Positions 41,832 through 51,233 are shown, numbered from the stretch's first letter. The stretch is 64,000 nucleotides of DNA from Microcoleus vaginatus HSN003 (GCF_022701255.1 NZ_CP031705.1:682001-746000); one strand, 5' to 3'. Numbers and translations are program-made. Notes: generated by a model from the letters alone, not told the origin.

Positions 41832-42587
41832 ATGATTGCTGTTGTTCCTCCGTGGAATTCTCCACCACTAGACTTGACATTGGATCTGGGCGAAATTCAT
41901 GTTTGGCGCGTGTCTCTGGCTCAAACAGAATCTTGCTTGCAGAGTTTACAAGAGACTCTCTCTACGGACGAGCGGACAAAAGCCGAGGCTTTTCACTTTC
42001 CCAAAGGTCGATCGCAATTTATTGTGAGTCGTGGCGCCCTCAGAGCGATTCTGAGTCGCTATCTTAACATAAATTCTCACATTTTGCGCTTTGACTACAA
42101 TCCCTACGGCAAACCTTCTCTCATCGCCGCCCAAGGTGGAAATACCCTGCGTTTCAATGTGTCACACTCGGGCGGAATAGCTCTAATTGCGATTACCAAA
42201 AATCGAGATATTGGTGTTGATATTGAAGGCATAAATACCAACTTTCCTTGCCTGGAAATTGCTAAAAACTTTTTTTCACCCTTAGAAAACTCTGTGTTGC
42301 TTTCGCTCCCAGAGCATCTCCAACCCAGAGCATTTTTCACCTGCTGGACTCGCAAAGAAGCCTATATCAAAGCAGTCGGTAAAGGACTTTCTATTCCCCT
42401 GAATCAGTTTGATGTCAGCCTCGCACCAGGAGAACCTGCGGCGCTGTTAAATGTTGAAGACAACCCCGAAGAAGCATCGAGATGGTCTTTAATGGAATTA
42501 ATTCCGAGTCCAGATATGGTGGCGGCTGTTGCGGTTGCAGGAGATTGCTCGAAACTTTATTGTTGGCAGTGGACAGGGGAGTTTTGA
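41832..42587 (+). CDS. Sfp-type 4'-phosphopantetheinyl transferase
   Basis: 251 residues from ATG 41832 (CAAGG about 10 nt upstream; a TTG at 41811 is a weaker alternative). Motifs of Sfp/HetI-type PPTases are intact: NPYGKPSL (P1-like), FNVSHSGGIALIAITKNRDI, GVDIEG (magnesium-binding), and FFTCWTRKEAYIKAVGKGL (WxxKEAxxK). It transfers phosphopantetheine from CoA to carrier proteins. Cyanobacteria usually have one such enzyme that serves fatty-acid ACP and any PKS/NRPS carrier domains. No PKS or NRPS gene is in the window. Confidence 0.92.
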   Translation: MIAVVPPWNSPPLDLTLDLGEIHVWRVSLAQTESCLQSLQETLSTDERTKAEAFHFPKGRSQFIVSRGALRAILSRYLNINSHILRFDYNPYGKPSLIAAQGGNTLRFNVSHSGGIALIAITKNRDIGVDIEGINTNFPCLEIAKNFFSPLENSVLLSLPEHLQPRAFFTCWTRKEAYIKAVGKGLSIPLNQFDVSLAPGEPAALLNVEDNPEEASRWSLMELIPSPDMVAAVAVAGDCSKLYCWQWTGEF

Positions 42588-42619
42588 TTTATATCAATTC
42601 CGGTTGCACCGGAATTATT

Positions 42620-42653
42620 GTTGACTGTTGACTGTTGACTGTTGACTGTTGAC
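42620..42653. repeat. Heptanucleotide tandem repeat (GTTGACT)n
   Basis: Almost five copies. The same heptamer fills 48164-48227, where it encodes the N terminus of ProB. Confidence 0.9.
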
Positions 42654-42769
42654 GGGCGGGTCGAAAACTGAATGGTTGAGTGTTAACTGTTGACTCGATT
42701 TTATTATTCCGATGCAACCGGAAACGATATTATGCTGAGATGTTGCACCATTCTCAATAAGCTTTTTAT

Positions 42770-42838
42770 GAATAGGCAAGATGCCTGTTCCACAAGAAAT
42801 TCACTCTTTGTGGAACAGGCATCTTGCCTGTTCTTGAG
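42770..42838. repeat. Palindrome of the glyQ-downstream repeat family
   Basis: Arms AGGCAAGATGCCTGTTCCACA and TGTGGAACAGGCATCTTGCC form a ~20-bp stem around a 13-nt loop (AGAAATTCACTCT). TTCACTCTTTGTGGAACAGG resembles the junction between the two units at 11541-11560, so this is a rearranged copy of that family. Confidence 0.75.
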
Positions 42839-43031
42839 AATGGTGCAAGATGTGAGTTTATATCGATCGCCCACGGTAAAAGATAACGGCAACGGTCAAT
42901 ACAATAGATCTACGGGTTGAGCCTTCAAGCTCTTGGATTGCGAACTCTACATAGACAAATAAGGACACAACAATGTTGTGTCCCTACGTTTATTCGACTC
43001 CAACTTGCAATCCTACAACTGATTTAAAAAT

Positions 43032-43772
43032 TCAACCAAATCGATAGCCGAACCCACGTACCGTAATAATATATTCCGGTTGGCCCGGATCGACTTCCAA
43101 CTTTTCGCGTAGCCAACGGATGTGAACGTCAACTGTTTTGCTGTCTCCGATAAAATCTTGACCCCAAATTTTTTCCAGCAACTGATCACGAGACCAAACT
43201 CGCCGGGGATAACTCATAAATAGTTCTAGTAAGCGAAACTGTTTAGGAGAAAATTTCACTTCCAGACCCCGAACCAACACGCGGCACTCTTCAGGATACA
43301 GAGTTATGCTTTTATATTGCAGCGTCCTCGGTTCCGGTAAGCGACCGAGGCGCTGGCGTCGCATCAGCGCCCGACAGCGAGCGATAAACTCCCGCATTCC
43401 AAAAGGCTTGGTCAGATAATCATCCGATCCGGCTTCTAGATAAAAAGCGCAATTGTTGGCACTTCCTCTAGCACCTATAATCAAAATAGGGACGGGATTG
43501 CCTTGATGCCGTAACATTCGACACAGATCCAAACCGTTAATTGAATCCATAATTAACAGGTTAAAGCTCCCTTCACCGTGGTATGACGAAGAAGCCTGTA
43601 CAGAAGGCAGAGCGTTGCGCCCGTCGCTAGTAACCACCACCTCGTAGCCCTGTTCTTTAAGGGCTAAAGCTAGCATTTCCCGCAACAGATCTTCACCTTC
43701 CAATAACAAGATACGGCCGGCTTGTCCAACAGCCAACCTTGAAGGACTTTCGCTTAATTCAGCAGAAGACAT
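43032..43772 (-). CDS. OmpR/PhoB-type response regulator with atypical receiver (NblR-like)
   Basis: 246 residues from ATG 43772 (the frame extends to 43844 without likely coding). The receiver (20-135) is degenerate: RILLLEGEDLL has lost one of the paired acidic residues; D76 in LIMDSINGLDL is kept but the following loop is about five residues shorter than usual; the Thr/Ser position is G100 (ILIIGARG); K122 in YLTKPFG is kept. The C-terminal winged helix is intact (SPKQFRLLELFMSYPRRVWS to TVRGFGYRFG). An atypical, phosphorylation-independent receiver is known for NblR, the cyanobacterial regulator of phycobilisome breakdown and stress survival; orthology is plausible but not shown. No histidine kinase is adjacent. 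Confidence 0.82.
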   Translation of the reverse strand: MSSAELSESPSRLAVGQAGRILLLEGEDLLREMLALALKEQGYEVVVTSDGRNALPSVQASSSYHGEGSFNLLIMDSINGLDLCRMLRHQGNPVPILIIGARGSANNCAFYLEAGSDDYLTKPFGMREFIARCRALMRRQRLGRLPEPRTLQYKSITLYPEECRVLVRGLEVKFSPKQFRLLELFMSYPRRVWSRDQLLEKIWGQDFIGDSKTVDVHIRWLREKLEVDPGQPEYIITVRGFGYRFG

Positions 43773-43887
43773 AAATATAAGTGGGAGTGATGTTTGTATG
43801 TGGCTAGCGCGAGGTGCCTTCTTCAGTAGCTGAGGCACTCTCACGCGGAGATCGCTTGTACGAACGATCGCTCGAAAGTTCGATCGC

Positions 43888-44049
43888 TCAGAATCTTTCG
43901 CCCGTCCATCCCACAGACACGCGTTCGACTTTTGCTACTTGCTCATGTAAGGAATACAGCCGTAGAGCAGTTGCCGGAACCGCGCTGTCTGCCTGCGTCC
44001 AGGCCTCAGAAGTCTGGTCATTTTTCGGGGTCGGTGTTAATTTCATAAA
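43888..44049 (-). CDS. Possible small protein upstream of the response regulator
   Basis: 53 residues from ATG 44049 (MKLTPTPKNDQTSEAWTQAD, ending LYSLHEQVAKVERVSVGWTG ERF). Composition looks coding and the position, 115 bp upstream of the regulator on the same strand, fits an operon partner or leader. No ribosome-binding site is evident and no family is recognised. Confidence 0.3.
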   Translation of the reverse strand, partial: FMKLTPTPKNDQTSEAWTQADSAVPATALRLYSLHEQVAKVERVSVGWTGERF

Positions 44050-44310
44050 ACATTGCCCGCTGTTAATTGACCACGTAACACCCAATCAATAGGGAGATGT
44101 TAGTTATACTACTCTTAAAAGGTTATTAAAAGGTAAAATTTTGGTTATCAAGTGGTTAAATTATTAACGTTAAGTAATATAACGGTAAAAGTGCGATCGC
44201 ACTGTAGAGCTTTTTTTAAGAATACAATAATAAGTTCCCCCAAATTCCTTTTTCTTGCCGTGCCGGCTACGATCGACCATAGCAAGTAAAAATTCTGTAG
44301 ACTGCCTATC

Positions 44311-45057
44311 ATGTTGCTGCATTTGAGTACCTGGCCCGAGGTAGAAGCTTATCTCGAAAGCTCCCGAGGCATAATTATCCCGATCGGCTCCACCGAACAG
44401 CACGGGCCCACCGGCTTGATCGGGACTGACGCCATTGCCGCCAAGGCGATCGCCGGCGGTGTCGGCGAAGCTGCCAATGCCTTAATCGGCCCGACAATTA
44501 ATGTAGGCATGGCTTTGCACCACACCAGCTTTCCCGGCACAATCAGCTTCCGACCGCAGACGCTGATACTGGTAATCAGGGACTACATCACATCTTTGGC
44601 AAAAGCTGGATTTGAGAAATATTTCTTCATCAACGGTCACGGCGGCAACATTGCCACCATGAAAGCAGCATTTTCCGAGACATACGCCCATTTGTCAGAC
44701 TTGAATTTGCCGAATGCCGATCGAATCCAGTGTCAAATCGGCAATTGGTTCATGTGCGGTTCAGTGTACCAACTAGCCAAAGAATTGTACGGAAACCAAG
44801 AAGGTTCCCACGCCACCCCCAGCGAAATCGCCTTAACCCAGTACCTTTATCCAGAAGCAATCAAGCAAGCTCCGCTTTCGGAAGAAGTCGCTTCCGGGCA
44901 CAAAATTTACGGTGCTACTGACTTCCGCCGCCGATTTCCCGACGGGAGAATGGGTTCAAATCCCGGCTTAGCAACCCCCGAACACGGTCAACAGTTTTAC
45001 GAATTAGCAGTCAAAGAATTGACTAATAATTATTTGGAGTTTTTAAGTTCCGATTAA
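44311..45057 (+). CDS. Creatininase-family amidohydrolase
   Basis: 248 residues. Family motifs: IIIPIGSTEQHGPTGLIGTD (metal-binding E, H and D), NVGMALHHTSFPGTISFRP, FFINGHGGNIATM (His ligand) and GSHATPSEIALTQYL (second metal Glu). The fold is that of creatininase and of enzymes on FAPy deaminase-like or mycofactocin routes; cyanobacteria keep a conserved member of unknown substrate, so creatinine itself is unlikely. The upstream 250 bp hold direct repeats (AAAAGGTTATTAAAAGGT near 44115). Confidence 0.9.
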   Translation: MLLHLSTWPEVEAYLESSRGIIIPIGSTEQHGPTGLIGTDAIAAKAIAGGVGEAANALIGPTINVGMALHHTSFPGTISFRPQTLILVIRDYITSLAKAGFEKYFFINGHGGNIATMKAAFSETYAHLSDLNLPNADRIQCQIGNWFMCGSVYQLAKELYGNQEGSHATPSEIALTQYLYPEAIKQAPLSEEVASGHKIYGATDFRRRFPDGRMGSNPGLATPEHGQQFYELAVKELTNNYLEFLSSD

Positions 45058-45179
45058 CGTTTTTTATTCTCGTTACTAGCAATAGCTGGGTAACAAGTAA
45101 AAAAGTCAAACTCTTCTATATTTTAGAGTTATGAGTGAGTCTGCGATAGGAGAGTTTATCTGTTTGAGAAAAGCTATAT

Positions 45180-45200
45180 CTCCCGATTAACCATCGGGAG
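45180..45200. terminator. Hairpin CTCCCGAT/ATCGGGAG between converging genes
   Basis: Perfect 8-bp stem, 5-nt loop, 10 bp past the ndk stop codon and 120 bp past the creatininase-family stop. A weak T-rich stretch follows on the minus strand (GATATAGCTTTTCTC). Likely terminator of ndk, possibly of both genes. Confidence 0.6.
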
Positions 45201-45210
45201 AATATCAACA

Positions 45211-45660
45211 TTACTCCACAATCCAAGGAGTTAAACAAGGTGTCCAAGCACTCAATTCTTCTTCCTTGAACCACAGGCTAATTTCCGCATTGGCAGTTTC
45301 CACAGCATCAGAACCATGAATAATATTGCGACCGACATTCACAGCCAAATCGCCGCGAATTGTCCCCGGTTCTGAATTCAGAGGATTTGTTGCGCCAATC
45401 ATTTTCCTCGCCGAGGCCACAACGCCGTCGCCTTCCCACACCATCGCCACCATCGGCCCGGAAGTGATGAAGTCTACCAGTCCCGCAAAAAAGGGTCTTT
45501 CTTTATGTACGCCATAATGCTGTTCGGCAAGTTCGCGACTCGCCGTCATTAGCTTCATGCCAACTAGCTTAAAGCCTTTGGCTTCAAAACGACCGATAAT
45601 TTCGCCGACGAGTCCGCGCTGTACGCCGTCGGGCTTAATCGCTAAAAAAGTCCGTTCCAA
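45211..45660 (-). CDS. ndk: Nucleoside-diphosphate kinase
   Basis: 149 residues, full length. [56 protein letters not shown]-type ([21 protein letters not shown]) and the active-site His in [20 protein letters not shown] are all present. It moves the gamma phosphate among nucleoside di- and triphosphates through phospho-His. Cytosolic hexamer or tetramer. Single gene, with an A/G-rich leader containing GGAGTTAATC just upstream of the ATG. Confidence 0.98.
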   Translation of the reverse strand: MERTFLAIKPDGVQRGLVGEIIGRFEAKGFKLVGMKLMTASRELAEQHYGVHKERPFFAGLVDFITSGPMVAMVWEGDGVVASARKMIGATNPLNSEPGTIRGDLAVNVGRNIIHGSDAVETANAEISLWFKEEELSAWTPCLTPWIVE

Positions 45661-46253
45661 GATTAACTCCTATAATTGTGTCAACTGATCCAAAAGATAG
45701 AGTAACTCAGAACGCACATAAAGGCAATTCTGGGAATTGGAAATTGTCATTTTGAGACTTATGGCCGAAGGAAGAAGGAATAAGGAATAAGAACAGGGAA
45801 GAGGAAAGAGGGAAGAAGCAATAAAAGCAAGGGTTAAAGAAACCCGGTTTCTACGATAAATCTGGGTTTAGCAGCGAGGAATCTGCCAAGAAACCGGGTT
45901 TCTAGACCCCTATGTGTCTAGGACTGATTTGCATGGCTCCCCTGGATTTTGTAAAAAGCATTTTTTAGGAGTGCGAGCAGGATGCTCACTTGCCTAGATA
46001 AGCTAATCAGCCTTTAAATGGTCTGTAAAGAAATAATCAAACTATTGTGGGGTCGCTTTGAGCAACGCCCGAAATATGTAATTTAAATGTAGAACATTTT
46101 ATTTCTAGCGAACAAGATGCTCAAACTTCTGGCCCAATATGATACAAGTCACAATTTCCTGTGACTGCAAACACTCTTACCTATGATATCAAATACAAAT
46201 ATGTATGATGATAAACACAATTATTTAGGCGCGAAAATATAGATAATTAACGG
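45661..46253. other. Intergenic, about 590 bp, repeat remnants
   Basis: Contains AAGAAACCCGGTTTCTACGA (45838) and AAGAAACCGGGTTTCTAGAC (45890), inner arms of the 105-bp family, and a purine-rich GAAGGAAGAAGGAATAAGGA tract near 45765. No gene or RNA is evident. The last 60 bp before 46254 are A/T-rich and could contain the promoter of the next gene. Confidence 0.4.
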
Positions 46254-47057
46254 ATGTATGAAGATTATCTTGACAGCAACCATTCAGGCGAAAAAAGTAT
46301 GAAAGGCATTGTAGCATTCATTGAACCTAAAAAACAAGAGTTTGCAAAATTGCCATTGTTTGACTTTCTAGCCAATAAACAGATTCACGCGAATCAACGA
46401 CTAATTTTTGCACCTGTACTCGCTCCTTTGGCTGTGGGATTGAGCGATTTAAATAAATATGTACTGCGAGAATCTTCTAGTAATAACAAAGTTCAGGAAC
46501 TAATTAATAAATATACTTATAAAAAAAACTATTACTGGCACGACTATCTAGAATACCTAGAGGAACTGGGCTTAAATCAGTTAATGAGTTACGGCGACTT
46601 CAGACTGCTTTGGGGTGAAGAAACTAAAAAAACTCGATCGCTTTGTTCAGTGATCGAACGCTATGCTTGGAAAGCTTCTCCCATTCAGAAACTCGTGTTA
46701 GTGGAAGTCCTCGAAGGAACTGCCCAAGTTTTTTTTGAGGCGGCGCTAGCAGTGGTAATGGAATTACAGAAAATTAACCAAAAAGAATCTGTTGATTTTG
46801 GAGGATCTTATGGGGGTTTAGAAAATTATCACCTTTTAAACACGCCAGAGATGTTGCAAATTTTAGCAGAGGTCAAACTTACTGATGCGGAATACCAAGC
46901 AGCTTTAGAATTAGCAAAAAATTTATTTGAACTGTTTACAGAATCGATGAACGAGCTATTCCGACACAGCCAAACCAATTCTTGCAAGACGGTGCTGCAA
47001 ATATCCTCAATTTCTGCCTTCGCTCATTGCCCGATCGACTGTCTCGATATTGGGTAG
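46254..47057 (+). CDS. Helical protein of unknown function, possibly heme-oxygenase-like fold
   Basis: 267 residues; a start at ATG 46299 (MKGIVAFIEPKK) is equally possible, which would give 252. Almost all-helical, with His/Glu/Tyr-rich segments spaced as in heme-oxygenase-like diiron or TenA-type proteins: NYYWHDYLEYLEELGLN, QKLVLVEVLEGTAQVFFEAA, GLENYHLLNT and FELFTESMNELFRHSQ. Glu and His in the second and fourth segments could be metal ligands. No sure family. It converges on proB with a 1-bp gap, so their transcripts overlap. Confidence 0.6.
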   Translation: MYEDYLDSNHSGEKSMKGIVAFIEPKKQEFAKLPLFDFLANKQIHANQRLIFAPVLAPLAVGLSDLNKYVLRESSSNNKVQELINKYTYKKNYYWHDYLEYLEELGLNQLMSYGDFRLLWGEETKKTRSLCSVIERYAWKASPIQKLVLVEVLEGTAQVFFEAALAVVMELQKINQKESVDFGGSYGGLENYHLLNTPEMLQILAEVKLTDAEYQAALELAKNLFELFTESMNELFRHSQTNSCKTVLQISSISAFAHCPIDCLDIG

Positions 47058-47058
47058 T

Positions 47059-48231
47059 TTAAACAATCACTAAATTATCCCGGTGTACCGCCGTTTCTAC
47101 GCCTGCATAGCCTAAAATCTCAGCAATTTTCTCTGACTTGCAGCCCTGGATTTGTCTCAATTCTAAACTGTTATAATTCACAAGCCCTCTACCAATTTGC
47201 TTGCCGGCTGCATCGCACAACTGCACGGAATCATCAGCTTGAAATTCTCCTTCTACTTGAGCAATACCCGCAGCTAAAAGCGATTTTCCGCCGTGGGAAA
47301 TTGCCTTGACAGCACCGGCATCTAAATATAGTTTTCCGGCAGGAATTAGCACGTTAGCTATCCAGTGCTTGCGAGCGTTTACAGGGCGCGGTTGAGGCTC
47401 GAATTGAGTACCGATCGACTCTCCGTTAAGTATTTTCTCGATATTACCAGGAAAGCAGCCGTCAGTGATGACTGTACGCACTCCCGATGCAGTTGCTATT
47501 CTCGCCGCTTCAATTTTTGTCACCATTCCGCCGGTTCCCCAACCGCTGCGGGAATCTCCTGTTTGCACCTGAAATTCTGTGAGCTGTGCCATACTTTGGA
47601 CGAGGGCGATCGGCTGCGCGTCGGGATTGCTGCGCGGATCTGCGGAATACAGCCGATCGACATCTGTGAGCACAAACAACCAATCTGCTTCTACCAAACT
47701 CGCTACTAGCGCCGAAAGCGTATCGTTATCGCCAAATTTGAGCTCGTCTACCGCTACTGTATCGTTTTCATTGACGATCGGAATCACGCCCAATCTGAGC
47801 AGTTGCTGAAAAGTATTGCAAGCATTAACATAACCATTACGCTGCACTAAATCGCCCCTGGTGAGCAATACTTGAGCGATCGGCTGTTGTAGAGTAGTAA
47901 ACAAGTCATCGTACACCCGCATCAGCCGCCCTTGGCCCACAGCCGCCACAGCCTGTTTCATAGCAATATTTCGCGGGCGTTCCGTCAAACCCAAGCGCGC
48001 GCAGCCCACCCCAACCGCACCCGAAGAAACCAAAACTACTCGATGACCTTGCTGCCGCAAACCGGCTAAAATTTCGACTAATGCAGCAATAGTTGAAAGA
48101 GCTAAGTTTCCGGTAGTCGATCGAGTCAGAGTCGAAGTTCCAATTTTAACAACAATAGTTTTAGTCTGTTGTCTGTTGACTGTTGACTGTTGACTGTTGA
48201 CTGTTGACTGTTGACTGTTGTCTGTTGCCAT
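47059..48231 (-). CDS. proB: Glutamate 5-kinase with repeat-encoded N terminus
   Basis: 390 residues. Residues 1-22 ([20 protein letters not shown]) are translated from GTTGACT-type heptamers; the native fold starts at [13 protein letters not shown]. The amino-acid kinase domain has [74 protein letters not shown] and TDG. A C-terminal PUA domain runs from about residue 280 ([20 protein letters not shown]). It makes gamma-glutamyl phosphate, the first and feedback-controlled step of proline synthesis. No alternative start codon exists between the ATG and the kinase domain, so the repeat must be translated unless the real start is cryptic. Confidence 0.96.
   Translation of the reverse strand: MATDNSQQSTVNSQQSTVNRQQTKTIVVKIGTSTLTRSTTGNLALSTIAALVEILAGLRQQGHRVVLVSSGAVGVGCARLGLTERPRNIAMKQAVAAVGQGRLMRVYDDLFTTLQQPIAQVLLTRGDLVQRNGYVNACNTFQQLLRLGVIPIVNENDTVAVDELKFGDNDTLSALVASLVEADWLFVLTDVDRLYSADPRSNPDAQPIALVQSMAQLTEFQVQTGDSRSGWGTGGMVTKIEAARIATASGVRTVITDGCFPGNIEKILNGESIGTQFEPQPRPVNARKHWIANVLIPAGKLYLDAGAVKAISHGGKSLLAAGIAQVEGEFQADDSVQLCDAAGKQIGRGLVNYNSLELRQIQGCKSEKIAEILGYAGVETAVHRDNLVIV
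48164..48227. repeat. (GTTGACT)n heptamers inside the 5' end of proB
   Basis: Seven to eight copies of GTTGACT or GTCTGTT. Since 7 is not a multiple of 3, three heptamers encode a 7-residue period (STVNSQQ) that repeats. Loss or gain of three copies keeps the frame, loss or gain of one breaks it. Confidence 0.9.
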
Positions 48232-48299
48232 TAGTTACCAATTCCCAATTCCTAATTCCTAATTACCAATTCCCAAGGCCTCATGCCCCATGCCCAATT

Positions 48300-48821
48300 T
48301 TAATCTTTAATTTTCAGAGAAGCTCCCAAAACTTGAGAAACCCAAACTTCAAAAGAGCGCACCGGATACTTGCGAAGCGCATACCCAGCATCAACCATTG
48401 GTTCCACTAAAATAGTAAACATACCCAAACGATTGCCAGCTAAAACATCAGTAAAAAGTCGATCGCCCACCATCGCCACCTGTTCCACCGGCAAATTCAT
48501 TGCAGCCACTGCTGTTCGCAGCTTGCGGCGCGACGGCTTAGCCGCACCTGTAATGTAAGGTAGATTCAAAGAATCAGCAATTCGACCGATCCGAGTCTGG
48601 CTTAAATTATTACTCGCCAACCACAGCGATACCACGGGTTTAATTTCTTGCACCCACAAACTGAGTTCAGGAGAAGCATTCATTGCCGTAATGGGAACGA
48701 GAGTTTCGTCCACATCCAAAACTAATCCTTTAATCTGATATTTTTGCAGAATATCTACCGTTAAATTCACGACCGAATTGCCTAGAACTAAGTCAGGCTG
48801 TAATAGTTTACCCCAAGTCAT
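48300..48821 (-). CDS. YqeG-family HAD phosphatase
   Basis: 173 residues. HAD type IIIA pattern: catalytic DxD in GLVLDVDETLVPI, SNN in LWLASNNLSQ, K in TGAAKPSRRKL and motif IV MVGDRLFTDVLAGNRLGMF. The family (YqeG/YqeG-like, also plant PGP phosphatase) includes phosphatidylglycerophosphate phosphatases, which would fit a role in making phosphatidylglycerol for thylakoids. Only 68 bp from proB on the same strand; the gap holds A/T-rich repeats CAATTCCCAATTCC. Confidence 0.92.
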   Translation of the reverse strand: MTWGKLLQPDLVLGNSVVNLTVDILQKYQIKGLVLDVDETLVPITAMNASPELSLWVQEIKPVVSLWLASNNLSQTRIGRIADSLNLPYITGAAKPSRRKLRTAVAAMNLPVEQVAMVGDRLFTDVLAGNRLGMFTILVEPMVDAGYALRKYPVRSFEVWVSQVLGASLKIKD

Positions 48822-48829
48822 AATGATTT

Positions 48830-48856
48830 TAGGTTTTAGATTTTAGATTTTAGATT
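48830..48856. repeat. Heptanucleotide tandem repeat (GATTTTA)n
   Basis: Three to four copies between yqeG and mltG; same unit as at 34513-34542 and 51706-51737. Confidence 0.8.
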
Positions 48857-48970
48857 GACACATAAGAAATTGGGAGTTAAAGATTGAAAAAGTAAAAAAT
48901 CAAAAGTGAATAATTATGGCTTTTTCTTTGTTACTTTTGACTTTTTACTTTTTTATTAGTGATTGCCCAT

Positions 48971-50095
48971 CTATGGATTCAATCGCAACTGCTGGTCAAC
49001 TTTAGCAATAGCAGCATCGTGTTCCGCCTGCGTGCGGCTAAAAATGTGAGTGCCGTCGTATCGAGCCATAAAATACAGGTATTCTGTCTTTTCTGGAGTC
49101 AGAGTCGCTTCCAGACTTGCTATTCCCGGAGCTGCGATCGGAGTTGGCGGCAGGCCTACATTAATATAAGTATTGTAAGGAGAAGGCGTTTCCACCTGCT
49201 TGAAAGTCAAAGGCTTCTCCTTCGTTTGCCTAATGCCGAGGGCGTATTCAACCGTCGGGTCAGAACCCAAGGGCATACCCTTATTCAGACGGTTGTTGAA
49301 TACCCCTGAAATGCGATTGCGCTCGCCCGCCACCACAGCCTCTTTTTCCACAATACTCGCCAGCGTCACCCACTCTTTCAAATCCAGCTTAGTATTCTTC
49401 TGATTCTTTTGATAGATCGGCAAAGCCAACTGCTCGAAACGACCGAGCATTTGCTTGATGACAGCTTGCGGGGTAATTGCATCGCCGTCTAGCTGATAAG
49501 TATCCGGGTACAAAAACCCTTCCAAATGAGGCAATCCGCTGGGTAGCCAAGGGTACTGAGCGTAGGGAACTTGACTCGCGACAGCCATAAAATCCTTAGC
49601 CGGAAAAAAGCCTTGCGCTTCAAAATAAGCGCTCATTTGTTGTAGCGACCACCCTTCGGGAATCGTGAAACTCTGCTGTACAACTTCGCCCTTCCAAATT
49701 TTGTCAGCAACTGCACTCAGAGGCTGAGTCGGCGACAGTTGGTAAGTTCCTGCTTGAAAACCTCCCTCGCGGTTTTGCAGAGTCAGCCAGCGGGCCCACA
49801 TATTCCATGCCGAGCTCGATCGAATTAACCCCGCAGCCTCTAAATCCCGGCCGATTTTTTGACTGGGAGTACCCTCCGGGATTTGGATCGAAACAGCAGC
49901 ATCTTCTGCCGGATTCCCCGATGAGGATGTGATTTTAGGCGGCGCCGAAGCCCAGCTCCACCAAGCCCAGCCTTGCCAAGCGCAAACGCCCCAGATTGCC
50001 GGCAGCAACGCCAGATAAAACAACCATTTAGAGACTTGCGAAGTACCTTTTCTTCCCTCGCGCGCGTTGCCTTTTGTCAGTTGTTGTTTACTCAT
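48971..50095 (-). CDS. mltG: Endolytic murein transglycosylase
   Basis: 374 residues. Short basic cytoplasmic start, membrane helix (WLFYLALLPAIWGVCAWQGW), then a LysM-like part (VSIQIPEGTPSQKIGRDLEA) and the YceG catalytic domain: VVQQSFTIPEGWSLQQMSAY, LEGFLYPDTYQL, and catalytic Glu in TLASIVEKEAVVAGERNRIS, followed by GVFNNRLNKGMPLGSDPTV and PSPYNTYINVGLPPTPIAAP. MltG cuts nascent glycan strands and sets their length at the cytoplasmic membrane. Next gene downstream is yqeG, upstream is the DUF3727 gene; the whole group is on one strand. Confidence 0.96.
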   Translation of the reverse strand: MSKQQLTKGNAREGRKGTSQVSKWLFYLALLPAIWGVCAWQGWAWWSWASAPPKITSSSGNPAEDAAVSIQIPEGTPSQKIGRDLEAAGLIRSSSAWNMWARWLTLQNREGGFQAGTYQLSPTQPLSAVADKIWKGEVVQQSFTIPEGWSLQQMSAYFEAQGFFPAKDFMAVASQVPYAQYPWLPSGLPHLEGFLYPDTYQLDGDAITPQAVIKQMLGRFEQLALPIYQKNQKNTKLDLKEWVTLASIVEKEAVVAGERNRISGVFNNRLNKGMPLGSDPTVEYALGIRQTKEKPLTFKQVETPSPYNTYINVGLPPTPIAAPGIASLEATLTPEKTEYLYFMARYDGTHIFSRTQAEHDAAIAKVDQQLRLNP

Positions 50096-50342
50096 AGTCC
50101 GTTGTCCTCGATAAGCGGCGGTTAACTAGCGACTAATGACTGATGACCTACGATTGATGACCGAAAAGTTACGAATACAAGCCCTTTTAAAGACCCAATT
50201 CACGCGGCCCAATTCAAAAGCCCGATCGCGAAGGCAGAAGCGGCCATCTAGAAAAAGTTCGATCGGGCGAGCAGTTTACTTTTTTATAAAATAGTAAAAA
50301 ATTCTGCTTTTTGCCATCAGACCTTGTGCCTGCAATTAATAT

Positions 50343-50921
50343 CTAATCCAGCTCGTCAAAGAACTGGTCTTCCAGCATAGGTAACATCGGTTCCAGCCTT
50401 TGGAACTCTTCTTCTGATAGCAATTCTGGCGTGCCGTCATCATTCATGCGAGCCAAGATAAAGAACGGGTCTAGAGGCGTATAAATCGCATATTCCTGTT
50501 CTTCGTGGTAGAAGCTGGTCAGCCACATCAGTTCCTCGAACTCGGACTCCTCATCTGGATCGACATCGGATGCCATATCCTCTTCGGGAAATTCCGGCAA
50601 TTCGCCAACCACAGTCAGCGTCACCGCTGTGCGTCGGAGTGTCAAGTTCTGCTCTTGCAGGACAACTTTAGCGGTATCAAAAATTTTGTCAATTTCTGTT
50701 TCGTCTTCTACAGGAATTGCTGCTTCGTCGTTATCGTCTCCGTGCCAGGTAAAAATTTCTACTGGCGAGTCAATTGGCAGCAGCAAAGCGTATTCTTCAC
50801 CTTCTAGGTTCATAGAATATTCTATGTTGCAAGTCAGCGATCGCCCAACTTCATCCGTCAAGGTGACGGACTCTTCGTTGGAATTGCCATTTTCTTTTTT
50901 GCGGTATGGGGATGAGGACAT
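50343..50921 (-). CDS. DUF3727 domain protein
   Basis: 192 residues from ATG 50921 (MSSSPYRKKENGNSNEES); the frame is open to 51023 but the extra residues are unlike the family. Two related acidic beta modules are visible: TLTDEVGRSLTCNIEYSMNL with YALLLPIDSPVEIF, and LMWLTSFYHEEQEYAIYTPL with DPFFILARM. The pattern Y-A-L/I-x-x-P-x-D/L repeats in each, as in DUF1292/DUF3727 proteins. Found in cyanobacteria and chloroplasts, often next to mltG and ruvX as here. Highly acidic (clusters of D and E). Function unknown. Confidence 0.9.
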   Translation of the reverse strand: MSSSPYRKKENGNSNEESVTLTDEVGRSLTCNIEYSMNLEGEEYALLLPIDSPVEIFTWHGDDNDEAAIPVEDETEIDKIFDTAKVVLQEQNLTLRRTAVTLTVVGELPEFPEEDMASDVDPDEESEFEELMWLTSFYHEEQEYAIYTPLDPFFILARMNDDGTPELLSEEEFQRLEPMLPMLEDQFFDELD

Positions 50922-51233
50922 CGCGTGTATCTTATTTTCCGTCAATAATTCAGTAACGTTGGCTTGACAATTGGGAATTTTCGTGGCGATATTCTGGCTA
51001 AGTGGGCGATCGCCAGTCCACAAGCTTAAACCGCGAGACTCGCGGCCTTTTCCACAGGCGAGGAGTGCAGCGTTTAAATGTCAGTCGAGTCAGCAAGCGA
51101 CACTGAGGACAAATCACGATTTTGTGCTTCTTCACTACCGAGGGTACAGCAGAATTTTCTCCAGTTTGTCAAGGGTTACAGGTGTGCGTAGCAAACTTGC
51201 ACAACCAGGATATCACGCCTCTGTTACAAGCTA

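Noticed and set aside
44955-44975. GGTTCAAATCC, a T-loop-like string
   Set aside because: Inside the creatininase-family CDS; no acceptor stem or anticodon arm around it. No tRNA was found in the window.
50998-51135. 45-codon minus frame from GTG 51135 with a CPQC motif
   Set aside because: Only one CxxC, no second pair for a zinc ribbon, no ribosome-binding site; overlaps the upstream end of the DUF3727 frame.
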